IMG/VR virus record: IMGVR_UViG_3300032242_001604
Span: 1 to 22,042 of that record
Direction: 5' to 3' (one strand)
Source of the DNA: a virus
Length of the DNA stretch: 22,042 bases
Position 1 is the stretch's first letter. Every line of letters begins with the position of its first letter. Of the stretch, positions 7,471 through 13,448 are shown piece by piece. Under the pieces are notes generated by a model. The model was not told the DNA's origin and ran no database searches. It was given only the letters and a program-made list of their open reading frames with translations. The translations under genes were made by a program, and so were the position numbers.

Positions 7471-7874
7471 TGATTTTTTTCCTTAAGTTTGTTTTCAACT
7501 GCAACCATAAGTCTTTGCTTTGATTGCCATATGATCATCAATGCATCACGGTCATTGTCAGTTAAGCCAACCCATTCGCGGGATTGCGGTTTTGTATATA
7601 ACGGCACAGACTCGGTAATCTTTTGTCTTTGCATGCCATCAATCCAATTTACGTCTTGACCGTCTGTAAAAGCAATAGGCACAGGCTTATTAAGAGTTGG
7701 AGTTTTATCCAAGGCGTCAGCATAGCCTTGTTGATATGAAGCAGACAGCTCATCTTGCATAACTTCTTTGACTTGCTTATCAGGCTTCTTGGCAGTATAG
7801 TAAGTGATAACCAATGGCTCAATAAGAAAAACAAAAATCAACAGCCAAAAGATTAAGCGTTCAATCTTTTTCAT
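7467..7874 (-). CDS. Single-pass membrane protein with VGLT C-terminal module
   Basis: A 135-residue protein with a basic start (MKKIER) and one hydrophobic helix at about residues 7-25 (LIFWLLIFVFLIEPLVITYY), then a polar region. An uncleaved inner-membrane anchor with the rest in the periplasm or cytoplasm is the simplest reading. The C-terminal 35 residues hold EWVGLTDNDRDALM and end in VENKLKEKNQ. The next gene upstream (7871-8068) has the same WVGLT start and KLKEKN end, so the two share a small module. AAGGAG lies about 8 bases before the ATG at 7874, and that strong site decides the start. No function is known to me. Confidence 0.75.
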   Translation of the reverse strand: MKKIERLIFWLLIFVFLIEPLVITYYTAKKPDKQVKEVMQDELSASYQQGYADALDKTPTLNKPVPIAFTDGQDVNWIDGMQRQKITESVPLYTKPQSREWVGLTDNDRDALMIIWQSKQRLMVAVENKLKEKNQ

Positions 7875-8068
7875 GTGTTCTTCTCCTTGAGTTTGGACTG
7901 AATGGCTCGGGCTATTGACACTTCTATTTTGCATTTTGAACAAGCACCGCATACTCCACATGGGCTTGACCCGTCATCGGACGCATCATAAATTTCATAC
8001 AACTCTTCTTCTGTCAGCCCAACCCAAGGCTTCTTGTACTCTTGGATGTCATCGTCATCTTCAATCAT
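7871..8068 (-). CDS. Small acidic protein with four-Cys knuckle and VGLT module
   Basis: A 65-residue protein. It has an acidic start (MIEDDDD), then KPWVGLTEEELYEIYD and a tight cluster CGVCGACSKC (C-x2-C-x2-C-x2-C) that could hold a metal, and it ends in IQSKLKEKNT. The WVGLT and KLKEKN ends are shared with the membrane protein encoded just downstream; here the Cys cluster is inserted between them. The start at 8068 is chosen because GGAGG lies 6 bases upstream; the ATG at 8074 would sit directly on that Shine-Dalgarno. The gene overlaps both neighbours. Role unknown. Confidence 0.7.
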   Translation of the reverse strand: MIEDDDDIQEYKKPWVGLTEEELYEIYDASDDGSSPCGVCGACSKCKIEVSIARAIQSKLKEKNT

Positions 8069-8222
8069 CTTCATCCTCCGTTGCATCGTTAATCAATTGC
8101 TGTTTAACCAACTCCAAACAACCAATCACGGTTGCCATGTATAGCGTCTCGTCATACTTGTGTATCACTTCTAGCAGTTCATCTACCAAACCGCCAGCGA
8201 CTTTGCCTTGGTTAAGAATCAT
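8061..8222 (-). CDS. Small conserved phage protein, helical, acidic tail
   Basis: A 53-residue protein: GLVDELLEVIHKYDETLYMATVIGCLELVKQQL followed by an acidic end (DATEDEDD). The helix with I..YDETL..AT.IG.LE is a pattern I recall from short proteins of many phages, without a known role. Two starts are possible. ATG at 8222 gives an 11-bp overlap with the upstream gene and has a weak purine-rich site; ATG at 8249 adds nine residues but has no Shine-Dalgarno. I prefer the shorter form with little certainty. Confidence 0.62.
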   Translation of the reverse strand: MILNQGKVAGGLVDELLEVIHKYDETLYMATVIGCLELVKQQLINDATEDEDD

Positions 8223-8466
8223 GCTTGCTCTTTGCTCTGATTTCTTCATGGGTCATTTTGAGCATAGATATTTCCTCATCTCCAATGTACACACGAGTTT
8301 GAACACTGACGCTAGTTGCCGTCAAAAAATGTTTGATTTTTTCACGTTCATGCTCTGCTACCAGTTTGGCAAAGCGTTCTAAATCAGACACGCCCCCAGT
8401 AACAATGCCATCATGTATAGAAAAGCCAGCCTGTCTAGCCAGTTCAATCATTTCATCTTGTGTCAT
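8212..8466 (-). CDS. Conserved small phage protein with ERFAKLV..ERE motif
   Basis: An 84-residue protein starting MTQDEMIELARQAGF, followed by DGIVTGG and then DLERFAKLVAEHEREKI. The I.LARQAGF...LERFA.LV..HERE pattern is a common module in small phage proteins and often appears as one part of longer mosaic proteins; its function is not known. The rest (about 50-84) is not recognisable. The start at 8466 overlaps the upstream stop (ATGA) with GGA nearby; extending to 8526 would run through the upstream gene without support. Confidence 0.72.
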   Translation of the reverse strand: MTQDEMIELARQAGFSIHDGIVTGGVSDLERFAKLVAEHEREKIKHFLTATSVSVQTRVYIGDEEISMLKMTHEEIRAKSKHDS

Positions 8467-8657
8467 GTGTTTTCCAATGGTGGTGTGCAAGTGTGAATTG
8501 CCCCATCGAAAAGGTGCTTGCCACAACGTTGACAGAAGTTCAGCTCAGCTTCCAACTTAGACAGTCTGTCACCTAATTCGCGTATTAGCATCCTAGCCAC
8601 AGCCAATTCTTCAGCCATTTGAAGATACTTAGTTGATGCCATAGAATCATTTGACAT
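8463..8657 (-). CDS. Coiled-coil protein with C-terminal zinc-ribbon-like motif
   Basis: A 64-residue protein. The first 42 residues form a heptad-like amphipathic helix (MAEELAVARMLIRELGDRLSKLEAEL), followed by FCQRCGKHLFDGAIHTC, a C-x2-C plus H-x-C set that could bind one zinc ion. It could be a small dimeric DNA- or protein-binding adaptor, but no function is known. ATG at 8657 has GGAGG 5 bases upstream and overlaps the previous stop (TAATG); the GTG start at 8669 is unnecessary. Confidence 0.72.
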   Translation of the reverse strand: MSNDSMASTKYLQMAEELAVARMLIRELGDRLSKLEAELNFCQRCGKHLFDGAIHTCTPPLENT

Positions 8658-8761
8658 TATGGCCTCCACATAGTTATGTCTAAAGCAATTACCAACATAG
8701 CAATAGCTAATACTGCGTATAACAGTTTGTTGAACATAGAGATGTTTTTTGCGTCAATCAT
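8657..8761 (-). CDS. 34-aa single-pass membrane peptide
   Basis: A very short gene: a polar start (MIDAKNISMFNK) followed by one hydrophobic helix (LLYAVLAIAMLVIALDI) and a short tail ending in WRP. AAAGGA lies 6 bases before the ATG at 8761, one base after the stop of the preceding small gene, and its own stop overlaps the next start (TAATG). The tight fit on both sides supports it as real. A longer reading in the same frame to 8878 crosses the preceding gene and has no ribosome site. Small phage membrane peptides can affect host envelope functions, but nothing specific is visible. Confidence 0.6.
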   Translation of the reverse strand: MIDAKNISMFNKLLYAVLAIAMLVIALDITMWRP

Positions 8762-8762
8762 G

Positions 8763-8927
8763 TTAATCCTTTGAAATTGGAATGCAAATGTATTTGTCAC
8801 TTGCATGTTTGTGTTCTTGTTTTGTAATGCTGCGTATGCATGCACTACGCGTTTCATAAGGCATAGCATACTGCGCAATACATGCAGGATTGCAAAGCAT
8901 ATATACCAATGCCCATGCAGAAGTCAT
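8763..8927 (-). CDS. 54-aa small Cys-rich, possibly exported protein
   Basis: Translation from ATG at 8927 gives 54 residues: a hydrophobic start (MTSAWALVYMLCNPACIA), then a polar region with further Cys, ending in KYICIPISKD. The layout (short hydrophobic N-terminus, scattered Cys, terminal Y.C.P) recalls small exported phage proteins; a cleaved signal peptide is possible but short. The start overlaps the upstream stop (ATGA), with GAGG 8 bases upstream, and the stop lies one base before the next ATG. These junctions are the main support. Confidence 0.6.
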   Translation of the reverse strand: MTSAWALVYMLCNPACIAQYAMPYETRSACIRSITKQEHKHASDKYICIPISKD

Positions 8928-9151
8928 ACACTTGCCTCTTCAGTAAAAGCCTTGGCCACATACGCATTTAAGCGTTTAATGCGATCAGAGTGATAATCAA
9001 CCATGCGCTTGGAATAGTCCAACGCAGTTTGCATATGCAACAACTGCCGCTTGGCTTCCTCCAACTCAATGAGAGCCAGCTCATCAGCCAATGGCGTTCT
9101 AAACGCCGTAGACATAAACTTTTTAAATTTGTAAAAGTATTGCTGCATCAT
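8924..9151 (-). CDS. Conserved small phage coiled-coil protein
   Basis: A 75-residue, mostly helical protein: ELALIELEEAKRQLLHMQTALDYSKRMVDYHSDRIKRLNAYV. The pattern LELEEAKR.LL..Q.A.DY.......Y...RI.RL is widespread among short phage proteins with no known activity. The sequence predicts one long amphipathic helix or helical hairpin. The start overlaps the upstream stop at 9148-9150; two adjacent ATGs (9151, 9148) are possible and differ by one residue. Confidence 0.72.
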   Translation of the reverse strand: MMQQYFYKFKKFMSTAFRTPLADELALIELEEAKRQLLHMQTALDYSKRMVDYHSDRIKRLNAYVAKAFTEEASV

Positions 9152-9387
9152 AATATTTCTACGCCTTTCAATGCGCGGGTAATGCTGTCAAATCTAAGTT
9201 CAAGATTTGGGTTATGTTTAGTAAGCTCAACACCGGTAGGTGTTGCCTTATATGTTCCAATAAAGTCTTTGTCTGCTATCTTTATAGTGACTCTACCCGA
9301 TGCAATGGGATAGCCTGCTAATAGTAGCTGCACTTCATTCTGAGTAATAAAGACTTTTGTTTCTTCTTTGTGTAAATCCACATGCAT
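9148..9387 (-). CDS. Hypothetical beta-rich small protein
   Basis: A 79-residue protein with alternating hydrophobic and charged residues (KVFITQNEVQLLLAG, GRVTIKIADKDFIGTYKA) suggesting a small beta fold, then a polar C-terminus. I do not recognise it. The ATG at 9387 is chosen over a TTG at 9402 because AAAGG sits 7 bases upstream and the latter would lie in the leader motif. It is the first gene after the terminator at 9408-9438, so it begins a new unit whose leader carries TTGATTATTGAAAGG. Confidence 0.72.
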   Translation of the reverse strand: MHVDLHKEETKVFITQNEVQLLLAGYPIASGRVTIKIADKDFIGTYKATPTGVELTKHNPNLELRFDSITRALKGVEIL

Positions 9388-9394
9388 ATATGTT

Positions 9395-9409
9395 CCTTTC
9401 AATAATCAA
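9395..9409 (-). promoter_or_regulatory. Leader motif TTGATTATTGAAAGG, copy 1
   Basis: The 15-base motif ends in the Shine-Dalgarno AAAGG and stands 7 bases before the ATG at 9387, right after a terminator T-tract. The same motif occurs at 12140, 12420 and 13433. It could be a promoter element, a translation enhancer or an RNA-processing signal. Confidence 0.6.
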
Positions 9410-9438
9410 AAGAGAGAGAGGGGCACGCAAGGCCCCTC
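9408..9438 (-). terminator. Rho-independent terminator after the 248-aa protein gene
   Basis: On the minus strand a perfect 7-bp stem GAGGGGC/GCCCCTC with a 7-base loop is followed by a pyrimidine run ending in TTTT. It starts 7 bases after the stop of the gene at 9445-10191. The T-tract is interrupted by C, so termination may be partial. Confidence 0.75.
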
Positions 9439-9444
9439 ATGTAA

Positions 9445-10191
9445 TTAGTACTTGGCTTTAGCGTCCACAGCCGGGGCGCCTTCCTCAATTACTTCATTTA
9501 CAGCACCGGCAGTGTCAATTGCCTTCTGCACTTCTTTGTCAGCACGTGCCATCAATGCCTGAATGATTGCCATATCCTCAATAGCTTTGACAACCGTGAA
9601 GGTTACCTTGAATTGCGTCTTAGGGTCTGGTACAACAGCAATCTCAGTAATGACTGCCAAAGGCGGACGCTTCATTGTTGTGGCGACAGTCTGCACATAT
9701 GTTGCATAGTTCTTCAAACTGGTAACAGGTGGGCGCAACGCTGCAATCTCTGCAGACTCAACCGCGGCAACCGTGCCAATGCTATCAGCAGGGATAAGCA
9801 AAAGGCGACGAGTCTCACGGCAGGCTTTACCCTTACCACCATTAACAGCAGAGCCCCACTCATTCTTAGGGCAGCTTTCACATGTTGCATGCGCAGGCTC
9901 CTCAACATTAGGCGCAGGGCCCATGCCAGTTGCGATTGCAGCAATGGCAAAACACTTTGGGCCAATGATCTTGGTAGGGTCATACCTTGCGTCATAATAA
10001 AGGCGCTCAACAGGGGCTGAGAGGATCACGCATGCCAACTTGTTGTCAGTGATTGCGTTGCCACGATACTTAAGCGTACCGCCTTGTGTTGAAAGGAATG
10101 TTGCCGTCAGGCCAGATTGCTCTGCCTTAACAGTTTCCATAGCCATTTTGGCCAATTGATCTTCAAAAAGCGCGATTTGATTCTTTGACAT
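9445..10191 (-). CDS. Conserved phage protein with Cys cluster, possible nucleic-acid binding
   Basis: A 248-aa protein of uncertain function. The core (about 30-200) looks beta-rich. A likely metal site consists of C80, C104 and C107 (ATCESCPKNEWGS), then C124 in a Gly/Lys-rich stretch GGKGKACRETRRLL. The tail is acidic and low in complexity (EVIEEGAPAVDAKAKY), similar to the acidic tails of single-stranded DNA-binding proteins. No SSB is otherwise visible in this replication arm, so an SSB-like role is an open possibility, not a recognition. A strong AGGAG precedes the ATG at 10191 and a terminator follows the stop, so it should be well expressed and end its unit. Confidence 0.8.
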   Translation of the reverse strand: MSKNQIALFEDQLAKMAMETVKAEQSGLTATFLSTQGGTLKYRGNAITDNKLACVILSAPVERLYYDARYDPTKIIGPKCFAIAAIATGMGPAPNVEEPAHATCESCPKNEWGSAVNGGKGKACRETRRLLLIPADSIGTVAAVESAEIAALRPPVTSLKNYATYVQTVATTMKRPPLAVITEIAVVPDPKTQFKVTFTVVKAIEDMAIIQALMARADKEVQKAIDTAGAVNEVIEEGAPAVDAKAKY

Positions 10192-10209
10192 AAAAACTCC
10201 TAGAACTAG

Positions 10210-10575
10210 TTACTTGCGATAAACGGTAAGTTCCCAAACAGCCGATGTGGATGTTCCGGGTATGGCCTCACCAGCATCCCACCGCTCACGGAATGCTGTT
10301 GAGGAAAGCCGCTTGTGCAGCAATTCGAATTGACCAGTCTCTGCGACATAGTCATAAAATACTTTCCAATCATCAATGGCAGGATGAGTTGTTTGCTTCA
10401 TGCTGCATGTAGCTTTATCGTTGCCTGCTTTGCTAATGCCAGCCTCACTCATCAATGACATAATGTCGTTTTCCAATGCAGTCAATTTACTGGTACATTG
10501 CTTAACCTCATTGCTAAGGGCTTCCCTTTTGGCTTTGACTTCGACGAATTGGTCGATAAGATCATTGATATTCAT
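10210..10575 (-). CDS. Conserved phage protein with N-terminal coiled coil
   Basis: A 121-residue protein. Residues 1-45 form a coiled coil (DQFVEVKAKREALSNEVKQC), then SEAGISKAG, a short beta part, and a C-terminal block with DDWKVFYDYVAETGQFELLHKR, ERWDAGEAIPGT and ELTVYRK. The pattern DW..FY.YI.ET..F.LL..R.S....ER...G..IPG is a widespread phage family with no assigned activity; DNA-end or nucleoid binding, as in Gam-like coiled-coil proteins, is only a guess. The start at 10575 overlaps the upstream stop (ATGA); ATG at 10581 is also possible. Confidence 0.75.
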   Translation of the reverse strand: MNINDLIDQFVEVKAKREALSNEVKQCTSKLTALENDIMSLMSEAGISKAGNDKATCSMKQTTHPAIDDWKVFYDYVAETGQFELLHKRLSSTAFRERWDAGEAIPGTSTSAVWELTVYRK

Positions 10576-10763
10576 TTGCATCTTTCTTTTAACATTGCAT
10601 TAGCCATATCATACGCAACTTTTGCGTACTTTTCGTATGAAGCCTTTTCGACAAACTCAGGATTGCTAAGGAGTCCGATCAGAGCTTGCCCAGCAAAGTA
10701 ATCTTGCATGTCCATGCCCATACGACCGCTACCTGTTGGGAATGCTGGTGGGTTATCAATCAT
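10572..10763 (-). CDS. Small conserved phage protein (PAFP...DYFAGQAL)
   Basis: A 63-residue protein beginning MIDNPPAFPTGS, followed by GMDMQDYFAGQALIGLL and a helix AKVAYDMANAMLKER. The PAFP....GM...DYFA.QAL...A..AY..A.AML..R pattern is very common in small proteins of proteobacterial phages; the role is unknown. It overlaps the MazG gene by 8 bp and the coiled-coil gene by 4 bp. Confidence 0.75.
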   Translation of the reverse strand: MIDNPPAFPTGSGRMGMDMQDYFAGQALIGLLSNPEFVEKASYEKYAKVAYDMANAMLKERCK

Positions 10764-11172
10764 TGTTTTTTTCCTTGTGCTGCGCAGTTTGAATAAGCGC
10801 CAACATCATTGGCTCGGGGGGAGTCCAGCCTGAGGGCTTGACAACGTCGTATTGACTACCGCGCAATGAGCGCATGTGCTGATTGGCTGGAACTTTCTGC
10901 ATATTGGATTTATGCACCACAGCAAAAAGATCGTCAAAGGGAAGGCCCATGGCATGGGCACAGCCTAATGTGACGTACACCAAGTCAATCAAGGCATCAG
11001 CCGCGTCAACCAAGCTCCCCTCTTCATTAGCCCTAAGGTACTCACTAAGCTCTTCCATGATGAAGCGAGCAAAGTAACTGGTCTCGGCCGCTGATAGCAA
11101 ATGCGGATCAGTTGATATAGGCAACTGCATCTTGGTGCGGAACTCGCCTACGAGTTGAAAGTTAGTCTGCAT
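10756..11172 (-). CDS. MazG-like all-alpha NTP pyrophosphohydrolase
   Basis: The 138-aa protein has the metal-binding motif of the MazG/dimeric dUTPase superfamily: EELSE (40-44) followed by DAADALIDLVYV (56-67, D59 and D63), and KSNMQK further on, which is typical of phage HisE/MazG-like proteins. Such enzymes split NTPs or dNTPs into the monophosphate and PPi. Target candidates are dCTP, dUTP or an alarmone; the sequence does not decide. T4 gp56, a dCTPase/dUTPase needed for hydroxymethylcytosine DNA, has the same activity, so a dCTPase role would fit the modification genes here. The start at 11172 has CGAGG 6 bases upstream; about 36 extra codons to 11280 overlap the upstream gene and look non-homologous. 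Confidence 0.85.
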   Translation of the reverse strand: MQTNFQLVGEFRTKMQLPISTDPHLLSAAETSYFARFIMEELSEYLRANEEGSLVDAADALIDLVYVTLGCAHAMGLPFDDLFAVVHKSNMQKVPANQHMRSLRGSQYDVVKPSGWTPPEPMMLALIQTAQHKEKNND

Positions 11173-11425
11173 AGTAAACCTCGAGGATACGTTGGTTGTG
11201 ACGATGCTCAATAGGAACGCGCTTGGTGATGTACTCACGGTCAACTTTGGAAAGACGATCTGTGCAATCAACGTCACCAACCATAAAGCTAAACCAGAAG
11301 CCTTCGCTTACCATGTCAGCATCATTGCATTCTTCATAGGTAACATGCACATTGCAATCGCCAGTCTCAGGCATGTCATCCATGTCAAAGGGAACGTATT
11401 CAAATGTAAATTCATATTCATTCAT
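11162..11425 (-). CDS. Acidic hypothetical protein
   Basis: An 87-residue, strongly acidic protein (FEYVPFDMDDMPETGD, YEECNDADMV) with a more basic C-terminal part (KRVPIEHRHNQRILEVYY). It looks like a small alpha/beta domain; I do not recognise it. Highly acidic small phage proteins sometimes mimic DNA, but the basic end argues against a simple mimic. It has ATGA and 11-bp overlaps with its neighbours. Confidence 0.7.
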   Translation of the reverse strand: MNEYEFTFEYVPFDMDDMPETGDCNVHVTYEECNDADMVSEGFWFSFMVGDVDCTDRLSKVDREYITKRVPIEHRHNQRILEVYYAD

Positions 11426-11625
11426 TTCAAGGCCTCCTCAAATTCAAAAATTTGCTCGTCAATCATTGCTTTTTGGTCATCAGCATACAAAGAGCTGAAT
11501 GGTACAAAGTGGTTTTCTTCACAGCAACTAATGCTACAGCCTTTAGGTTGGCAGCAATAGCAGCAGTACGGTCCGCCATCTTGTAACTCTTGCACAATCA
11601 ATTCTTTAAGTTCAATTTGGTTCAT
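11422..11625 (-). CDS. Cys-rich small protein, possible metal binder
   Basis: A 67-residue protein with six Cys in about 18 residues (CCYCC, then GC and SCC) between an N-terminal helix (ELKELIVQELQDG) and an acidic C-terminal helix (QKAMIDEQIFEFEEAL). The cluster could hold zinc or an Fe-S centre; adjacent CC pairs are unusual for a classical zinc finger. Function unknown. It overlaps both neighbours by ATGA junctions. Confidence 0.7.
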   Translation of the reverse strand: MNQIELKELIVQELQDGGPYCCYCCQPKGCSISCCEENHFVPFSSLYADDQKAMIDEQIFEFEEALK

Positions 11626-12134
11626 GCTGCCACCTCTTCAGTGAGCAAGTCACGTAGCCACAAAGGCTGGCTGTCTTTGCCTTTGTTGTAAACCAATGGC
11701 ATGGTAGCGGCTTTGCTAGCGTAGTAGTGACGATAGGACGCAACGGTGTCATCGGTTTTGTATTCGTCAGGCATTGCCAAAGGCGGGTTGGTCCAATGCA
11801 AGGGCAAGGCGCGCATTGCAGTTGGTGGGTACATTAATTCTTTGGAAAGAACATCGCTAGACTTATGTGTATGGCCGTAGCGCCAAAAGAATTGACGGCC
11901 AAGATGCCGGGCCAAGTCGCTAACCCATTCATAATGAAGGTGGGATTGACGAACCCAGATGGCAGAAGGGTGATTTTTGTGAGTGGGGCGATACGTAACC
12001 TGATCGCCATTGCCATACTCATGGTGTGCTGTTGCAAGAAGCTGGCAGCTTTCAATGAGCATTTTGCCAACATGCTTGTCGCAATGATACGAGGCTGCAA
12101 TAGGCGGCAGGTGATGTAAGAAAAAGACGTTCAT
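11622..12134 (-). CDS. Conserved phage protein (DKHVGKM/NHPSAIWVR family)
   Basis: A 170-residue protein with several conserved polar blocks: YHCDKHVGKMLIESCQLLATAHHEYG, THKNHPSAIWVRQS, Y.WVSDLA..LG..F.WRYG..HKS, PPLAMPDEYK and SYRHYYASK. This is a recurrent phage family; the invariant His, Asp, Lys, Asn and Arg suggest an enzyme. It has been labelled in various ways, including as a DNA-lesion glycosylase, which I cannot confirm from the sequence. No membrane segment is seen. AAAGG precedes the ATG at 12134 as part of the TTGATTATTGAAAGG motif, and a TATAAT lies 64 bases upstream, so it opens a unit. Confidence 0.78.
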   Translation of the reverse strand: MNVFFLHHLPPIAASYHCDKHVGKMLIESCQLLATAHHEYGNGDQVTYRPTHKNHPSAIWVRQSHLHYEWVSDLARHLGRQFFWRYGHTHKSSDVLSKELMYPPTAMRALPLHWTNPPLAMPDEYKTDDTVASYRHYYASKAATMPLVYNKGKDSQPLWLRDLLTEEVAA

Positions 12135-12139
12135 AAATA

Positions 12140-12154
12140 CCTTTCAATAATCAA
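12140..12154 (-). promoter_or_regulatory. Leader motif TTGATTATTGAAAGG, copy 2
   Basis: Identical over 15 bases to the copy at 9395 and 5 bases before the ATG at 12134. It includes the Shine-Dalgarno AAAGG. Confidence 0.6.
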
Positions 12155-12197
12155 TGTTAAGGACCAGAAAACTTGTACGATTTTGTATCGTGAGATG

Positions 12198-12203
12198 ATT
12201 ATA
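12198..12203 (-). promoter_or_regulatory. Candidate -10 box TATAAT for the gene at 12134
   Basis: The minus strand reads GTGTATAATC, a perfect sigma70 -10 hexamer overlapping the stop of the 12199-12411 gene. No good -35 lies at 16-18 bases; a TTGACA is 24 bases upstream, which is too far. The same TGTATARTC string occurs near 13490. This is a weak call. Confidence 0.33.
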
Positions 12204-12411
12204 CACCACTATCGTGCGTTACTGAGATGTCAATAGACTTTTTTATGCTTTCCAAGATAACATCAGGGTACACGGTGCAGCGAACCAGCTGAGAGCGAGC
12301 TTCCCGAAGCTCAGGCGAGTCACACTTGCCAAGTGTTAGTTCCAAATACATCTTGACGGCCTGTACCAGCTTGTCCAGATGGTGCATAGGGAGAGTATGT
12401 TTGTAGTCCAT
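12199..12411 (-). CDS. Small hypothetical protein
   Basis: A 70-residue protein, probably all helical (HHLDKLVQAVKMYLELTL, SPELREARSQLVRC, DVILESIKKSIDIS). I do not recognise it. AAAGG stands 8 bases before the ATG at 12411 within the leader motif, directly after the T-tract of a terminator, so the gene begins a new unit. The 64-bp gap downstream holds a possible promoter for the next gene. Confidence 0.7.
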   Translation of the reverse strand: MDYKHTLPMHHLDKLVQAVKMYLELTLGKCDSPELREARSQLVRCTVYPDVILESIKKSIDISVTHDSGV

Positions 12412-12419
12412 GGGGTTTA

Positions 12420-12434
12420 CCTTTCAATAGTCAA
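12420..12434 (-). promoter_or_regulatory. Leader motif TTGACTATTGAAAGG, copy 3
   Basis: Differs from copies 1 and 2 only at the pyrimidine in position 5. It begins inside the terminator T-tract and ends 8 bases before the ATG at 12411. Confidence 0.6.
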
Positions 12435-12455
12435 AAAATGGGCCCCAAGGGGCCC
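12433..12455 (-). terminator. Rho-independent terminator after the DUF932 gene
   Basis: On the minus strand GGGCCC-CTTG-GGGCCC forms a strong hairpin followed by A and TTTTTT. It starts 6 bases after the DUF932 stop. The T-tract runs directly into the leader motif of the next gene. Confidence 0.88.
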
Positions 12456-12461
12456 GGGGGA

Positions 12462-13424
12462 TTAAGCTAATTCTAACAAAGCTTTTGTGGTTTGTGCCTT
12501 GATTGTTACGCCACCGCCAAACCAGGCGTTTGAGATACGAGCATCGCTTGTACGTGCTGTTTCCCAATCCATCAATTGAGTGACCGCGTTCAACGCGCCC
12601 CAACCAGTACCTTTAGCTGACTCCATCTCGGAGCCGATGCCTGCGCCTTCAAACAATGCCAAAGCACGTTGTGCTGCTCTGCTTGGCTTTTTCTCATCAC
12701 CACCAAGAATCTGAGTGAAGACTTTCTGAGCCTGTGCGGAGCTAATTTTCAAACCGGCCAAGAATTTGGCTGTATGCTCAAAGGTTTTGAATGCATCATT
12801 GAAGTCAGCAAGCTGAGTCTTCACATCAATAGGATTGAAAACCGAGTTGTGACGAACTTGAACTACATTGCCACCACGTTGCTGTGCCAATTGCAATGTG
12901 TTGTTACATACAACACGGACGCTGGTCAGGCGAGCCTGTGTGGCCAAAGAGCCATCACAGCTTGAGGCAAGGAGTAAATACTGTTGGACTTTGTCGCCTG
13001 CCACGCTGAACTCGCCATCCATTTTAGCAAGGGCCCAGTAATGCGCACCACCGCGTAAAACGCCGGCTGTATCTAGGTGAGCAATCGTGCCGACCATGTC
13101 GCGGAAGAATTCCAACACCTCGATGGGTTGCACAATCTTATACGCATTGCTAACCAAGCCAAGGGGTGTATTGGAGTCTGTGCGGTACATGACGCGTTTG
13201 CCATGATAAGTAAGCTTCTCAGCTCGGTTGCCATTCCACGCTGTAGGTGGGATGTCAAAGTTCACATTGGCCATAGCCAATTGGAAGTCAAGGCCTGATT
13301 CCTCGGCCCAAACATCAAGGGGTGAATTGTCAGTAAGGCGTTGGCCAAGGCCGTGCCAAGGAGTATCACCAACGTAAGCGATTGCTGCTTTGCCGGTTAC
13401 TGTAGTTGCGATTGCATGTGACAT
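12462..13424 (-). CDS. DUF932 family phage/plasmid protein
   Basis: The 320-aa protein matches the DUF932 (TIGR03299-type) family. The N-terminal block has GDTPWHGLGQRL, then WAEESGLDF, and YKIVQPIEVLEFFRDMV; the middle has LLASSCDGSLATQARLTSVRVVCNNTLQLA; the C-terminus has WGALNAVTQLMDWE and ISNAWFGGG. Members occur in many phages and plasmids, often near replication and recombination genes, and have no proven activity. The start at 13424 is chosen because AAAAGG lies upstream in the leader motif; the longer form to 13448 would use that motif as coding sequence. It is the first large gene of the left arm and ends in a strong terminator, so it is a single-gene unit, probably expressed early and strongly. 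Confidence 0.92.
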   Translation of the reverse strand: MSHAIATTVTGKAAIAYVGDTPWHGLGQRLTDNSPLDVWAEESGLDFQLAMANVNFDIPPTAWNGNRAEKLTYHGKRVMYRTDSNTPLGLVSNAYKIVQPIEVLEFFRDMVGTIAHLDTAGVLRGGAHYWALAKMDGEFSVAGDKVQQYLLLASSCDGSLATQARLTSVRVVCNNTLQLAQQRGGNVVQVRHNSVFNPIDVKTQLADFNDAFKTFEHTAKFLAGLKISSAQAQKVFTQILGGDEKKPSRAAQRALALFEGAGIGSEMESAKGTGWGALNAVTQLMDWETARTSDARISNAWFGGGVTIKAQTTKALLELA

Positions 13425-13432
13425 GATGGATT

Positions 13433-13448
13433 CCTTTTCAATAGTCAA
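13433..13448 (-). promoter_or_regulatory. Leader motif TTGACTATTGAAAAGG, copy 4
   Basis: Same motif with one extra A before GG, ending 8 bases before the DUF932 ATG at 13424. Confidence 0.55.

Noticed and set aside
12177-12194. Small inverted repeat ACGAT-5-ATCGT near the 12134 gene as a terminator
   Set aside because: The stem is only 5 bp with AT pairs and has no T-tract.
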